From Seminavis robusta (Eukaryota > Bacillariophyta > Bacillariophyceae > Naviculales > Naviculaceae): a DNA stretch of 32,019 nucleotides. This document shows positions 19,013 to 28,307 of the stretch, piece after piece; the stretch's first letter is position 1, and each line of letters begins with the position of its first letter. The notes under the pieces were generated by a model. The model worked only from the letters and a program-made list of their open reading frames with translations, did not search any database and was not told where the DNA came from. The stretch is taken from the NCBI GenBank assembly GCA_903772945.1, contig CAICTM010001305.1, positions 1 through 32,019 on the forward strand. Direction: 5' to 3'. The position numbers and the translations under genes were made by a program.

Positions 19013-21287
19013 CTAAGTGGTTTTGGTAGTGGTGCGGTCCTTTCGGGCTTCCTTAGCCTTTTTCGTGTTGGCCTTGATTTTGGCACGACGCTCTTCTCCT
19101 GGATCCTCCACGTAGTATCGGAGACCACTTTTCTTATCCTCAGGCACAAGTGGCGCCCATTTGTCATAGAGTTCTCTCCACTTGATGTCCTGGATGCCAA
19201 CAGCTGGAATGTAGTTCAGCTCTGCTCGAAGCTTCTGGTCCCACCATTTTGCATCTTTGCCGCGATACTCAGGACGTAGGATCTTCTGAACATACTTCTT
19301 GGCACTGTCATGGGCACCTTGTTTAACCAACACTTCTCCATTGCCCTTGTCAATGTCATATGTGAAGACATGGTTGTTCTTGATCTTGGTTGGACGATAC
19401 ATGTACTTATTCTCCACCGCGTCCCAGTCAAAAAAATGGTTCTGTGCAAAGGGATTTTCATCCGAAATGGCGTCCGCTGGACACCAGATAGGCTCCACAT
19501 TGTCATGTCTCATAGAAGCTAGAAGGTCTTCTGGTAAGTAGATGTTCTCCTTCCTGAGATAACAGCAAAGACAATGAAGAAGCATTGTGTCAGTTTCAGG
19601 TTTTGAGGCGAAGAACAAAGCAGTGCACTTACCGGTAATTCTTCTTCATTACATTGAAAAGCCTGTCACAGTCGTTCTTTGTGTGGCCGCGAACAAGGAA
19701 AGAGGCTCTCGCAACCTTGGTAATACCAAGTTTCACAAGGAAGAAGAGCCAACGTAGGACCATTCGGTTCTTGTTTTGGCCTCCACAGTTGTCGAAGACA
19801 AAGGTAATCTCCTTGTAAGGACCTTCCTTGTTTGCCTTCTGTGCAAACTTGGACTGGTAGAGATGACGCCACAGGAGAGACGCGACATTGTTGCCACCCT
19901 TCTTGGCAATGTCTTCAGTGTAAGTGTAAGCGTGGAGTTTGTCAGTAGCGCAATCAACAACACCAAAGCAATAGACTGACAAGGGAGAGTAATAGTAGGT
20001 CTCTCCAGGTTGCTCAAAAGCAAAAGAAGGAATCGCCATGTTCTGAGAGTAGTCGGCCACAAAGCACAAAGACTGATTGGTTGGGCTGTTGAACTTGTGT
20101 AGTTGCCGTTCAATGTTGGATCTCTCCTTCTTGAGCTGGTAATATTCACGTTGCTTCCTTGCATCACGAACATGCTGCGCAACCTCAAGAAGAGCCGCCT
20201 CCTGTTCTTCCATGAGCTTGGCTCGTTCTTCCTGTTTCTTTTGTTGGGCCTCTGTCAATTCAGCTGCAGCCAAATCTTCATTTTTTTGTTGTTCTTCCTC
20301 GTTCCTCTTTTGGACCATGACACAGTACTTGTGGCGGTTGGCATACATATAACAGTCACTGCAAATGTCTTCTCTTGCACTTCCCACCTTCAACTTGGCA
20401 TGGTGCTTGCTCCAGTAGCCGCCAAACTTGGCCCAAGAGCAGACATCGCTTTGCTCTTTGTCTGGAATTATTTCTTTCTTTGTTGTTCCGTTGATGGACA
20501 GTTTGGCTTTCCATCCATGGTCGCGAAGGTATCGGCCATACAATGAGCGCTTGGTGTAGCAACCGGGAAGTTCCATGACCTCATCGTCGTCTTCTTTCAA
20601 AGAATTCTCCACGGTGCCATCCACAAGCTCGCGGACAAACAGAGTGGCTCGAGGAGACGCAAGCTGACACATCTCAGTAAAGAAAATGCACAGATCTTCT
20701 TCAACCTTCTTGTTGACTCTAATCTGGTTTCCTACATGGCTGTGTTTGCCATCACCCTTGCCCGACACGATGTTATTGCATGTCTTCCAGCGGTCCCATC
20801 CAAATCCAATAATGCGCATCAATGTGTCTCGGCAACAGGGAGTTTCACTGGTGGATGGGACAATGAAACACCGGGTCTTTGCAATACGGCTGAGGGTGCC
20901 ATTGCTTCTCCTTTCTTCATGTTGGGCGTATTTGATTCATTCCACAACCCAAGCGATTTGTTCATTGCGCGACTTGATGGCGAAAGCAAACAGCCACCTC
21001 ACCATGAACATTAAATCATTGCTTCCTTCCTTGGGAATGTCTTGGCAACAGGTGCATGTGGATTCCTCATTGCTGTTTCGAAAGGGAACACAGTGTTGGA
21101 GGTTACCAAAAGCGACAAGCCAAAGCCGGATCTCTTCTCTGAGTGCTTCCACGTTGGGACGTTCCTTGCGATTTTCCTTGCTGAGAATCTTATTTCGAAG
21201 CTCTGGAGAGTGGATCTTCCTCACAGGGCTTGGAGGTATCTTGTCTGTGTTGCCGCTGGTGTCTGCAAGGGTGTTGGGCTCCGTCAT
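19013..21287 (-). CDS. DDE-type transposase, DUF7869-like, with one in-frame stop
   Basis: The reading frame starts at ATG 21287 (context caccATGac). It runs in one frame to 19633, crosses a 79-nt intron (19554-19632, GTAAGT...CTCAG, phase 2, restoring YRKENIYLP) and ends at 19013. That is 731 codons, of which codon 117 is TGA (20937-20939). The stretch after the stop (CCRDTLMRIIGFGWDRWKT) still fits the usual N-terminal part of this family, and the first ATG after it is at 20819. Conserved blocks are a Cys/His region (SKHHAKLK ... CSDCYMYANRHKYC), FVADYSQN with Asp at 20052-20054, FDNCGGQNKN with Asp at 19791-19793, and RGHTKNDCDR with Asp at 19671-19673. These look like a DDD/E catalytic set. 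A Glu/Gln/Lys coiled coil lies between the Cys block and the core. The C-terminal tail is basic. No frame-keeping intron with normal splice sites removes the TGA, so this copy is probably inactive unless read through. Confidence 0.75.
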
Positions 21288-21568
21288 GGTGCCAAAATAG
21301 AGTGGTTTTCGTCATCTTTGAGGTGGCGGATGGAAGTTTCGATTACTCGGAAAATGGGCCATTTTTCGTTCCGATGTGTGTGGGAGTTCATTCGGGCAGG
21401 AACGCGCACGACTACTTAGATGCGTCGGTTGCCTTCAATATAACAACTAGACGCCAGTTGGCTATGTTTAATACATCGCTGGATAGCTTATTACCTACAC
21501 AATCCGATCCTGCCATAAAACTGTTTTGGCCGGTGCTCACATTTTGACGGACGACGGACAGACGCGAA

Positions 21569-21590
21569 TCGGGTTTCGATTTGGCCAGTC
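21569..21590 (-). repeat. Right terminal inverted repeat of the transposon
   Basis: 22 bp, ending GGCCAGTC and followed by TTAA at 21591-21594. It is the exact inverted copy of the left terminus. Confidence 0.92.
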
Positions 21591-21616
21591 TTAAGTATAC
21601 TATGTAGTACAACTAA

Positions 21617-21649
21617 CTGTACGGTACCTACCGTAAAAGTACCGTACAG
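21617..21649. repeat. Perfect 11-bp hairpin of the GTACGGTAC type
   Basis: CTGTACGGTAC at 21617-21627 is repeated inverted at 21639-21649 with an 11-nt loop, just outside the right end of the transposon. A related 10-bp pair lies at 22734-22743 and 22782-22791. Confidence 0.8.
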
Positions 21650-21960
21650 CAATGGCACGCGGGATCCGAGTACTACGGTACTGCAAGTAACCAGCTAGCT
21701 AGACTGCTATGATTACTTTTAGTCTACTTGCGTTCAGCCAATCCTTTTATTACTAGCTAGGACATCTATGTCATAGATCTTATAGCTCCACGGTATTTAC
21801 AAAGCATACTCGTACTGTATAGCTGAACAGGAAGCATACTGTATGAAACAGAAAAATGACAGCGTTGGGTGTCACAGAAGAAACAGATCCCTGAGTTGTG
21901 AGCACAACGCAGCAACAAGCTCGACCTCATGTATACAATCCTTTGATTGAAGATTCGAAC

Positions 21961-22428
21961 ATGGAAGCCACTTTCACCAAAGTCGGGGGGATAGAAGACT
22001 TTGATAGCCGCAGTGTAAGCTCGTTGACGACAGTGCCAATATCCAATAAAAGCAATATAACTTCAGATGTTAGTAGTAGGTTTTCGGGCGAAGTACTGGA
22101 GAACCCCGATGAAACTGACACTAGTACTTCCAACGTTGACGAATTGGACGAAGACTTACTGGACGCAGACTTACAGGAGAAATTACGAGAAGCCTCTCGA
22201 CAAGCTGCTCGACAAGCTGCTCGACAAGCTCGAGAAGCACGACAAGCAGCTAAAAGAAAGCAGCGTAAGCGAAATTGGGAAAGGTTTCTTCAAAATGGAC
22301 ACGAAGACGCAAAAAAAGACAATAAGAAGCACTGTGACGATGAGAACGGAGACGAAGGCGGGAATTCCGACTCGAAGCGTCCCGCGGTGGCTGCGGCTCC
22401 AGCTTCTGTTGGTGTTGCTAGTAAATAA
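21961..22428 (+). CDS. Small basic coiled-coil protein (unknown function)
   Basis: The protein has 155 residues from the ATG at 21961; the frame upstream has only a GTG. An acidic Ser/Thr-rich first half (VDELDEDLLDADLQ at about 59-72) is followed by an Ala/Arg/Gln helix with the repeat QAAR at about 80-100. A basic stretch (AKRKQRKRN, about 97-105) and a Lys/Asp/Ala-rich tail follow. The helix is encoded by a 12-bp tandem repeat (CTCGACAAGCTG at 22196, 22208 and 22220). The basic run beside a helix is reminiscent of a nucleic-acid-binding or nuclear-targeting region, but no bZIP leucine spacing is present. It may be a lineage-specific gene, and the coding call is only moderate. Confidence 0.5.
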   Translation: MEATFTKVGGIEDFDSRSVSSLTTVPISNKSNITSDVSSRFSGEVLENPDETDTSTSNVDELDEDLLDADLQEKLREASRQAARQAARQAREARQAAKRKQRKRNWERFLQNGHEDAKKDNKKHCDDENGDEGGNSDSKRPAVAAAPASVGVASK

Positions 22429-22970
22429 TGGGGTTGTACAGAAACGAATACTGTACAATTCACGCCGACAAGGACGGTGTTTTTTCGTTTGAAAGTGTAC
22501 CACTTGGGGCAGGCTTCAGATGCTTCTTTAGGCGCTGTGTCTAGCTAGCTAGCTGTACGAAGTATGCATTTATACGATAGAAAGATCGCAATAGGCCAGC
22601 GAGAGAAATGACAATGCTAGAATGGCATCCGCAGCTGCACATCTCTTACCGTACGGGTCTTTTCATCGTTATTCCAGGATACAGCACCACAGAAGAGTAT
22701 ATACCGCTACAGTACTGTACTTGGAGATTTATTCTGTACCGTACACGTCACGCCGCACCGTACCGTACGCGCTGGTTTCGTTACGGTACAGCTCATTAGA
22801 ATTCAGAGCCATTATCATCAACCAAAAGGTTTTTTTAAGAGTTTAGAGGTATATAGAGACCAGGAGCTGCTTGTTGGGCGCACTCGATCGTCTCGCCATC
22901 TTCGTCGTCGCTCCTTCATCACCCATCACTCATACCGGTAGTAGCATGCCTGACGCCTGTGACCGGCAAG
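22429..22970. other. Intergenic stretch with CTAGCTAG and GTACGG palindromes
   Basis: This is the promoter side of the potassium-channel gene. A CTAGCTAGCTAG run lies at 22541-22552 and an inverted pair CTGTACCGTA/TACGGTACAG at 22734-22743 and 22782-22791. No supported ORF. Confidence 0.5.
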
Positions 22971-24605
22971 ATGAATCAATCGAACATTCGAACCGTAAAC
23001 GCTGCATGCCATGAAGAGGACAACGGCAAAATCAGCTCCGACCAACGGACGATACCATCCGAAGATACCCTGCCTCCCACGATGGAAGAGCCTGTCCAGG
23101 AAGCGATTGAAAATGAGAAGGAAGAACAAAGCAAAGATACTCCACAACAATCACCTCCTTCCCCCCTTGAGAAGCTACAAGACCGGATACCCCGAATCTA
23201 CTTTGTCACGTTCCAACTGATGATCCCATTGCTACTACTCATTGCCTTGGCCTTTTTATTTGGTTGGTTATTGGCCGCGGCCGAGATGCCCGCTGAAATT
23301 GAGAGCAATGATGCCGTGATACGGCAAGCGTTTCTGGATTTTTACGAATATGGCGAGCTGCGACGAGCCGTGGCATCCCGATATGCCTCTGTTTCCTCCC
23401 AATGCCGCGAGCAAATCTCGTTTTGGAATACCACTTTGGCCATGATTCAACAAGCCGTGGAAAACTTGACCAGTACCAACGCTTACACGCAATATCAAAA
23501 CTGTGTCCAAGAGGGAGCTGTGAACGAATTCAACCAGCAAGCAATCGTTCCATTTCTTTTCAATTCCACCAATCCAGATGATTTGACGTTTAATTGGATG
23601 AAATGTGAAGCGAGTGACGAGTCAGACGACGCCTTTTTCTATCTCAATCAACTTGGCCTCAACACAGAAAGCTCACATGATGAACAAAGCTTGGTATTCA
23701 TCAATGACCTGGGTCGGCAATTCGAATACCAGGCCGAGCTTGCAGGCTACCGACTCGAAGAAGTCTACACCAATTCGACCCTCTTTGTAGAGTTCATCAA
23801 CAAGGCGTCAGGGGGCGATCGCTGCAAAGTCCATGTGGCGGGTGGTGCCTTGTTCTGGTTTACAGTCATGACTACAATGTACGTTACGTGAAAGATTGCA
23901 AAAGGGAATGGACATGCTGCTTTGTGCTAATGACAGCCTCTCCATTCTCGTAGAGGGTACGGGAACACAGCGCCGGCAACCGTGGCAGGTCGTAGTCTCG
24001 TTTACACCGGGGGCTTTGTCACTATCATTGCATTTATCGCCCTCAACAACTCGGGTTCCGCTGTATGGAAGCTATTGGCGGAAGACATTTTTCTCAGATA
24101 CAAGCTGCCTTACTTGATGCAAGGCCCCATATGTTGCCTGTTTTGGCTCTGCATGACGATCCTGTGGATGCTGATTCTTGCTCTTTCCGTCCAAACATAC
24201 CACAATCACCGTTTGGGAGATCCAGGACCAGCCGACTTTCCTCTTAGTGAGGCATTCTGGTTCAGCTACATAACAACAACCACTGTCGGTAAGAAGAAGA
24301 AGAAGAGTCATTATTTAAGTGGAAAAGCTCGCCCTTGCCGTTTTTAACACAGATCTTGTTGTACGGTTGCTTTTCTATCGCACACGTATGTACATGTAGG
24401 ACTTGGAGATGTATATTTGGCTCACGAAGAGTTTCAGTCAAGCGACATGTTTTTCATCCCTTTAATGGTCTTGGTTGGCTTCAATTTTGTGGGAATCTTT
24501 GCAGAAAAGATGATTGATTTGTATAATAACTACTTTCCAAAGAGAGATAGGTTTGGCGATATCTTGGAAAGAAAGAGGCAAGAAGACATGATGAGAGAAA
24601 GGTGA
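22971..24605 (+). CDS. Two-pore-domain potassium channel
   Basis: Three exons, 22971-23878, 23954-24288 and 24400-24605, are separated by introns of 75 nt (GTACGT...TAG) and 111 nt (GTAAGA...TAG). Joined, they give 482 residues, starting at the ATG at 22971. Topology is M1 (about 79-102), a long first loop (103-290), pore 1 with filter TTIGYGN (301-307), M2 (about 316-334), and M3 (about 360-382). Pore 2 follows with TTVGLGD (412-418), then M4 (about 431-453) and a short basic tail. Both filters are intact, so it should conduct K+ as a dimer in the plasma membrane or vacuole. The M1-P1 loop of ~190 residues, with several N-x-S/T sites and cysteines, is much longer than the ~60-residue cap of animal K2P channels. 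No EF-hands or other regulatory domain are seen. The 3' end faces the LRR gene at 125 bp. Confidence 0.9.
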
Positions 24606-24730
24606 TGTGCTGTCGTCCACCGACCAACTGACATGCCAGCTCTAGCTTGACCATGTTGTGGGAAGTGAAAGGCAAGCCCCTGGCTACGTGGGCACAAAAA
24701 TCAACAATTCGCAGGAAGTTTCTCATCTGT

Positions 24731-26702
24731 TCAACTATTGGAACACTTTTCATAGTCATCGCAACAGCTACATTCGACGGAACAATCCACTGTTAGAGTC
24801 CCCAGCTGTTGGAACCCTTGCCCACGACGAGCACAAACTGCGTCGGAAATTGTACCACTGAAGGAGTTGCCCTCTAATCGCAATTCCCCGAGTCTGGTCA
24901 ATGCATCGAGTGCGTTCGGTATGATTCCTGTGAATTGATTGTTCTGCAACCGCAGTATTTGTATCGAGTCATTCCACAAGGCCAATTGTTCCGAGAGGGT
25001 ACCCGTCAGTGCCGCCGATTCCACATCTAGCTTTTCTAATTGCGTCAAATCCTCAAACAGAGTATCCGGCAATGGTCCATTCAGTTGAGTAAAGGATGCC
25101 GAAAAGACATTAATGTTCGACAGTTCACCTGCCAAAGTGCCCGAAAGGCCTGTATTGTTCGACAAGTCGAGAGAGGTTAACGCCGGCAAGTCGAAGAATT
25201 CAGCTGACAAAGTTCCCGACAGTTGATTCGAAGCCAAGCTAAGGAGACCTTCAAGAGTGGAGCCATTTTGAGAGCAGCGTTAGTTAGAATACAAATGTAC
25301 AAAGCAAAACAAAATTGCATCAGAGATGACTCACGCAAAGTTGTCAAATTTCCAATCGAATGAGGTATAGATCCGTGCAACTGATTGGACTGCAGCTGCA
25401 ACTCCAATAGGTTTGCCATTGCTGATAGCTCATGGGGAATTTCCCCGATGAATTCATTTTCTGACAGGAGCAGCAACTCCATATCCGGACTGTGTTGCCA
25501 AATATTCACGGGAAGGGAGCCTGAGATGTTGTTTCCCACCAAGTTGAGAACTCGCAACGTGGTAACTTCCATGAAAGCTTGGTCAACGTCATGAAGTGGA
25601 GGTACATCGGTATTGTTGTTGTTGCCGTCGCCACTGTTCACGCCTCCTGTGATCTTATTGTTGGAAGCAGCAAAAACTTCCAGATATGTCAGGAGTGAGA
25701 GCTGCGGTGGAAGTGTCCCCCGGAGGTTGTTGCCATGAAGTGCTGTACGGTAAAAGTAGACAAGAAGGAAGGGTTAATCCCCATGTATCGACGGGTACGC
25801 AGGAACCAAGACATGTGGCACTTACGAAGAATAACCTGGACCACAACCCTCATGGTATCATCAACATCATTCCCCTGAAGCAGCCTTCCCCTTTGGTCAC
25901 CAATTGTGATAGTCTCGCAGTTAACGTAAAGCCAATCGCACTCATGCACATTTACAGACAACCAGTGTTCTCCGTTGCATCCACTGGAAAATACTCCACA
26001 CTGATGCCAATCTTCTCTCCAGTCGTCCGCGTTGCCGTTCCCACTCACATTCGTGGTGGAATAGTAGAATGTTACCAGAGCGAATCTTTGCAACAATTGG
26101 GATTGGCTGGTGATTGGCAGGGTGTCTACATCCGCCAACCATTTGGCTGCTCGAAATTGCGGGGAAGACCGTCGAGTCCACCAGGGATCGTTCGCGTTGT
26201 TTTTGGTATATTGTTGTAGAGTTTGCAGCATCTCTGCCAAAGCGTCGCTGATTGGCTCCACTGTGGGGCTCAAAGTGGGCACCGAAGAAGGACTTTGCGA
26301 TGGTTCGACAGTGGTTTGTACGACGGTATCATCGCCGGGTACAATGACCACCACGGGAATGATAACAGTCAGCGCAACGAGGAAACAAAGAGCAGCTCCA
26401 CCCATTAAGACTCGTTTTCGTCGCAGGGAAAATTGTGCTCGTTCTTCGTTTTCGCTCGGGACCACTGCGATGTCCGTGGCATCTAGAACTTCGGGTGGAG
26501 CATGGGTATACCCTTCTAGTGCATCTCCGTCTGCATTGACGAGCCTTGCTGGCAACGCGCCATTGGTGGGGTCGATGGAACCGGCGCTATAGTGTATCTG
26601 CATACCACTTTCACGATCTGATTCCTCGTAGTTGTTCAGGGGAGGAAGCGGGGGGATAACACTCGTGCGAATGCCATAGTCTACGTTGACTTCATCGTCC
26701 AT
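24731..26702 (-). CDS. Single-pass LRR receptor-like protein, three exons
   Basis: Exons (minus strand) are 26702-25826, 25742-25335 and 25248-24731. The introns are 83 nt (25743-25825, GTAAGT...ACAG) and 86 nt (25249-25334, GTGAGT...GAAG). The spliced product is 600 residues, starting at the ATG at 26702. A cytosolic N-terminus (1-98) leads to a membrane helix at about 99-122 (ALCFLVALTVIIPVVVIV). A short Ser/Pro linker follows, then a capping region (FRAAKWLADVD ... LLQRFALVTFYYST ... NVHECDWLYVNC) that mirrors the larger protein at 13047-16511. About ten LRRs come next (for example LRLLSLASNQLSGTL across the second splice). The protein ends in a Cys-rich tail (CSVECSCCDDYEKC). It is the same family and topology as the larger gene, but with a shorter stalk and fewer repeats. 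A surface receptor or adhesion role is inferred; there is no kinase. Confidence 0.88.
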
Positions 26703-28307
26703 TGTCAAAATGAACTCTTTCCTTCAGCTCAGGCTGCCTTTGTGTACGGTGCCTCGGTTGGTTACTAGCCTGGACGTCTGGATTCTTTTTCTCGCGCTCA
26801 CTATGCCAAGCAAGGCACAGAAGGGTACTTTGCAGTCGTCCTTTGCAGTCGTCCTTTGCTGCGAGGTTGAAACACTGCCGCAATGAGCAACAAGCGACAG
26901 GCGAGGAAGCGAGTGGATGAGCGATCGCCGCGAACCTGGGTGCTCCAAATGTACGGTACAGTAGGGCTCAGGTTTAGCATCGATTAGTATCCACGGCTGA
27001 GAAACCTGCCGCGAAGCGCGAAGCTTTGAAAAGGAACAATGTCATGATGAATTTTGCAAACAAGTTTTACTCCACGGCCACTCGAGGCCGGGGATCCACT
27101 CCAGGCCCCAATGCTGGACCAACTCCAGGACCAACACAAGGGCTCACTCTGAGCCCCACCATTGGCACATCCCAAGCCCGGTCTACTCCTGCTCCAGAAC
27201 TCACTCTACTGTTGGCCAAATGCAGCCAAGGGTCCGCTCCCGGCCTCCATGCTGGACCAGCTCCAGGACTATCATAGCACTAAGGATCACTCTAAGCCCC
27301 ACCCCTGACACATCTCCGGGGCTGGTTGTGTTGAAATGTCTGAACCCAACCAAGTTCATACTCCCCTGTTAGACCTCGCTCATCTTTTGCTAAATATCTA
27401 CGGGTGGATGGCTGAGGTTTCTATATGCAGGCACTGCAGCATTTGCAGACATAGCCATGCTTCAACCTCGCTTATATTCCACGATGTGCTTTCCTTGCCC
27501 TTCTTCCTTTGCAGTCACCGTAGCGATGGACTGTACAGTTCCGGAAGCAGACTGACACTGTGTTCCCCTGAAGCCCCCCGAAAAACTCCTGTTCGAGCCA
27601 CCAAACGCATTGCGATAAAAAAAAGGAGCAAGAGATGCAGGAGGATCGACGGGTGATGGGCGAATGGGGGCTCCAAAACAATTCCCGGTACCTGGTACTA
27701 TCATCGTACGTGTACCGGTATCATTGCCGGTGTGACCGATCTCGCAAAACAAACGAGCTACAGTATCTAGCTAGCACACGAGCTTCGTAAACGGGCTAAT
27801 ACCATCATGCTTCTTTACTGGAGTTACTGGTACTATGATACTGTTACATGCGATATCCCGTAATAGACCTAGCTTGCTAGAGCCATGGTTGCCGCGTGGT
27901 TCAACAGTGGGCTTGTGGGCTTGTCAATGTCTCCGTGAGTTTCTTTTTAAAACATTTATCAATTGCAGCAAAAAGTGAGTATTCTAAATATAATTTACTG
28001 GGATTGACAGAGACAAGCCTTCAGGCTGGAGTTCTGGTGCCGAGTCTAAATCTTTTGAGTTCGCTTCGCATCATCTCATCTCGCCCCACTCTCACTGTGC
28101 GTGGGCGATCAACAGTAAAAAAGCCAGAAAATGAACCAAATGCATTACTAGTACAGCAATGGCTCTTCCTCTATTGACGTCAAATAATATCCTGAACATC
28201 AGCTGCACCTTGACGATGCAAGCCCCTGTGCTTCTGTTGTCCCCAAAGTAGAGCTCCAAAGTCACAGTATCACACTTTTGAATCCCCGAGACCAAAAGAC
28301 AAGAGAC
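26703..28307. other. Intergenic stretch, 1.6 kb, no supported gene
   Basis: This lies between the divergent LRR and J-domain genes. The 83-codon frame at 27026-27277 is a translation of the tandem duplication described separately and is not credible. A GGTACC-rich patch lies at about 27686-27722 and a CTAGCTAG palindrome at 27767-27774. No RNA gene is recognised. Confidence 0.5.
27104..27320 (+). repeat. Imperfect tandem duplication, ~140-bp period
   Basis: The segment GGCC..CCAATGCTGGACC at 27104 recurs at 27242 as GGCCTCCATGCTGGACC. The later block TCACTCTGAGCCCCACC near 27144 recurs near 27287 as TCACTCTAAGCCCCACC. The period shifts from 138 to 143 bp, implying a small indel. The first copy also has an internal CCAGGACCAA-type repeat. 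Confidence 0.65.

Larger units (their letters stand above)
18807..21590 (-). mobile_element. DNA transposon with 22-bp TIRs and TTAA target-site duplication
   Basis: The element spans 2,784 bp. The left end (18807-18828) and right end (21569-21590) are perfect 22-bp inverted repeats beginning GACTGGCCAAATCG. Both are flanked directly by TTAA (18803-18806 and 21591-21594), as expected of a TTAA-specific cut-and-paste element. The only gene inside is a minus-strand transposase with one intron, leaving about 280 bp before it and 185 bp after it. TTAA insertion is known for piggyBac, Kolobok and Sola3. The termini do not look like piggyBac, and the protein core resembles DUF7869 rather than the piggyBac transposase. 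Relationship to Sola3 is a hypothesis only. The perfect termini suggest recent insertion. Confidence 0.87.

Noticed and set aside
20937..21000. An intron removing the in-frame TGA of the transposase
   Set aside because: Candidate donors here (GTTGTG, GTCGCG) are far from consensus, and the best acceptor (CTCAG) does not keep the frame with GTTGTG.
18807..21590. piggyBac assignment of the TTAA element
   Set aside because: The TTAA duplication fits, but the ends do not start with CCY and the protein core does not resemble the piggyBac transposase.
27026..27277. 83-codon Pro/Gly-rich plus-strand frame
   Set aside because: It is a translation of the ~140-bp tandem duplication; the second copy is not kept in frame.
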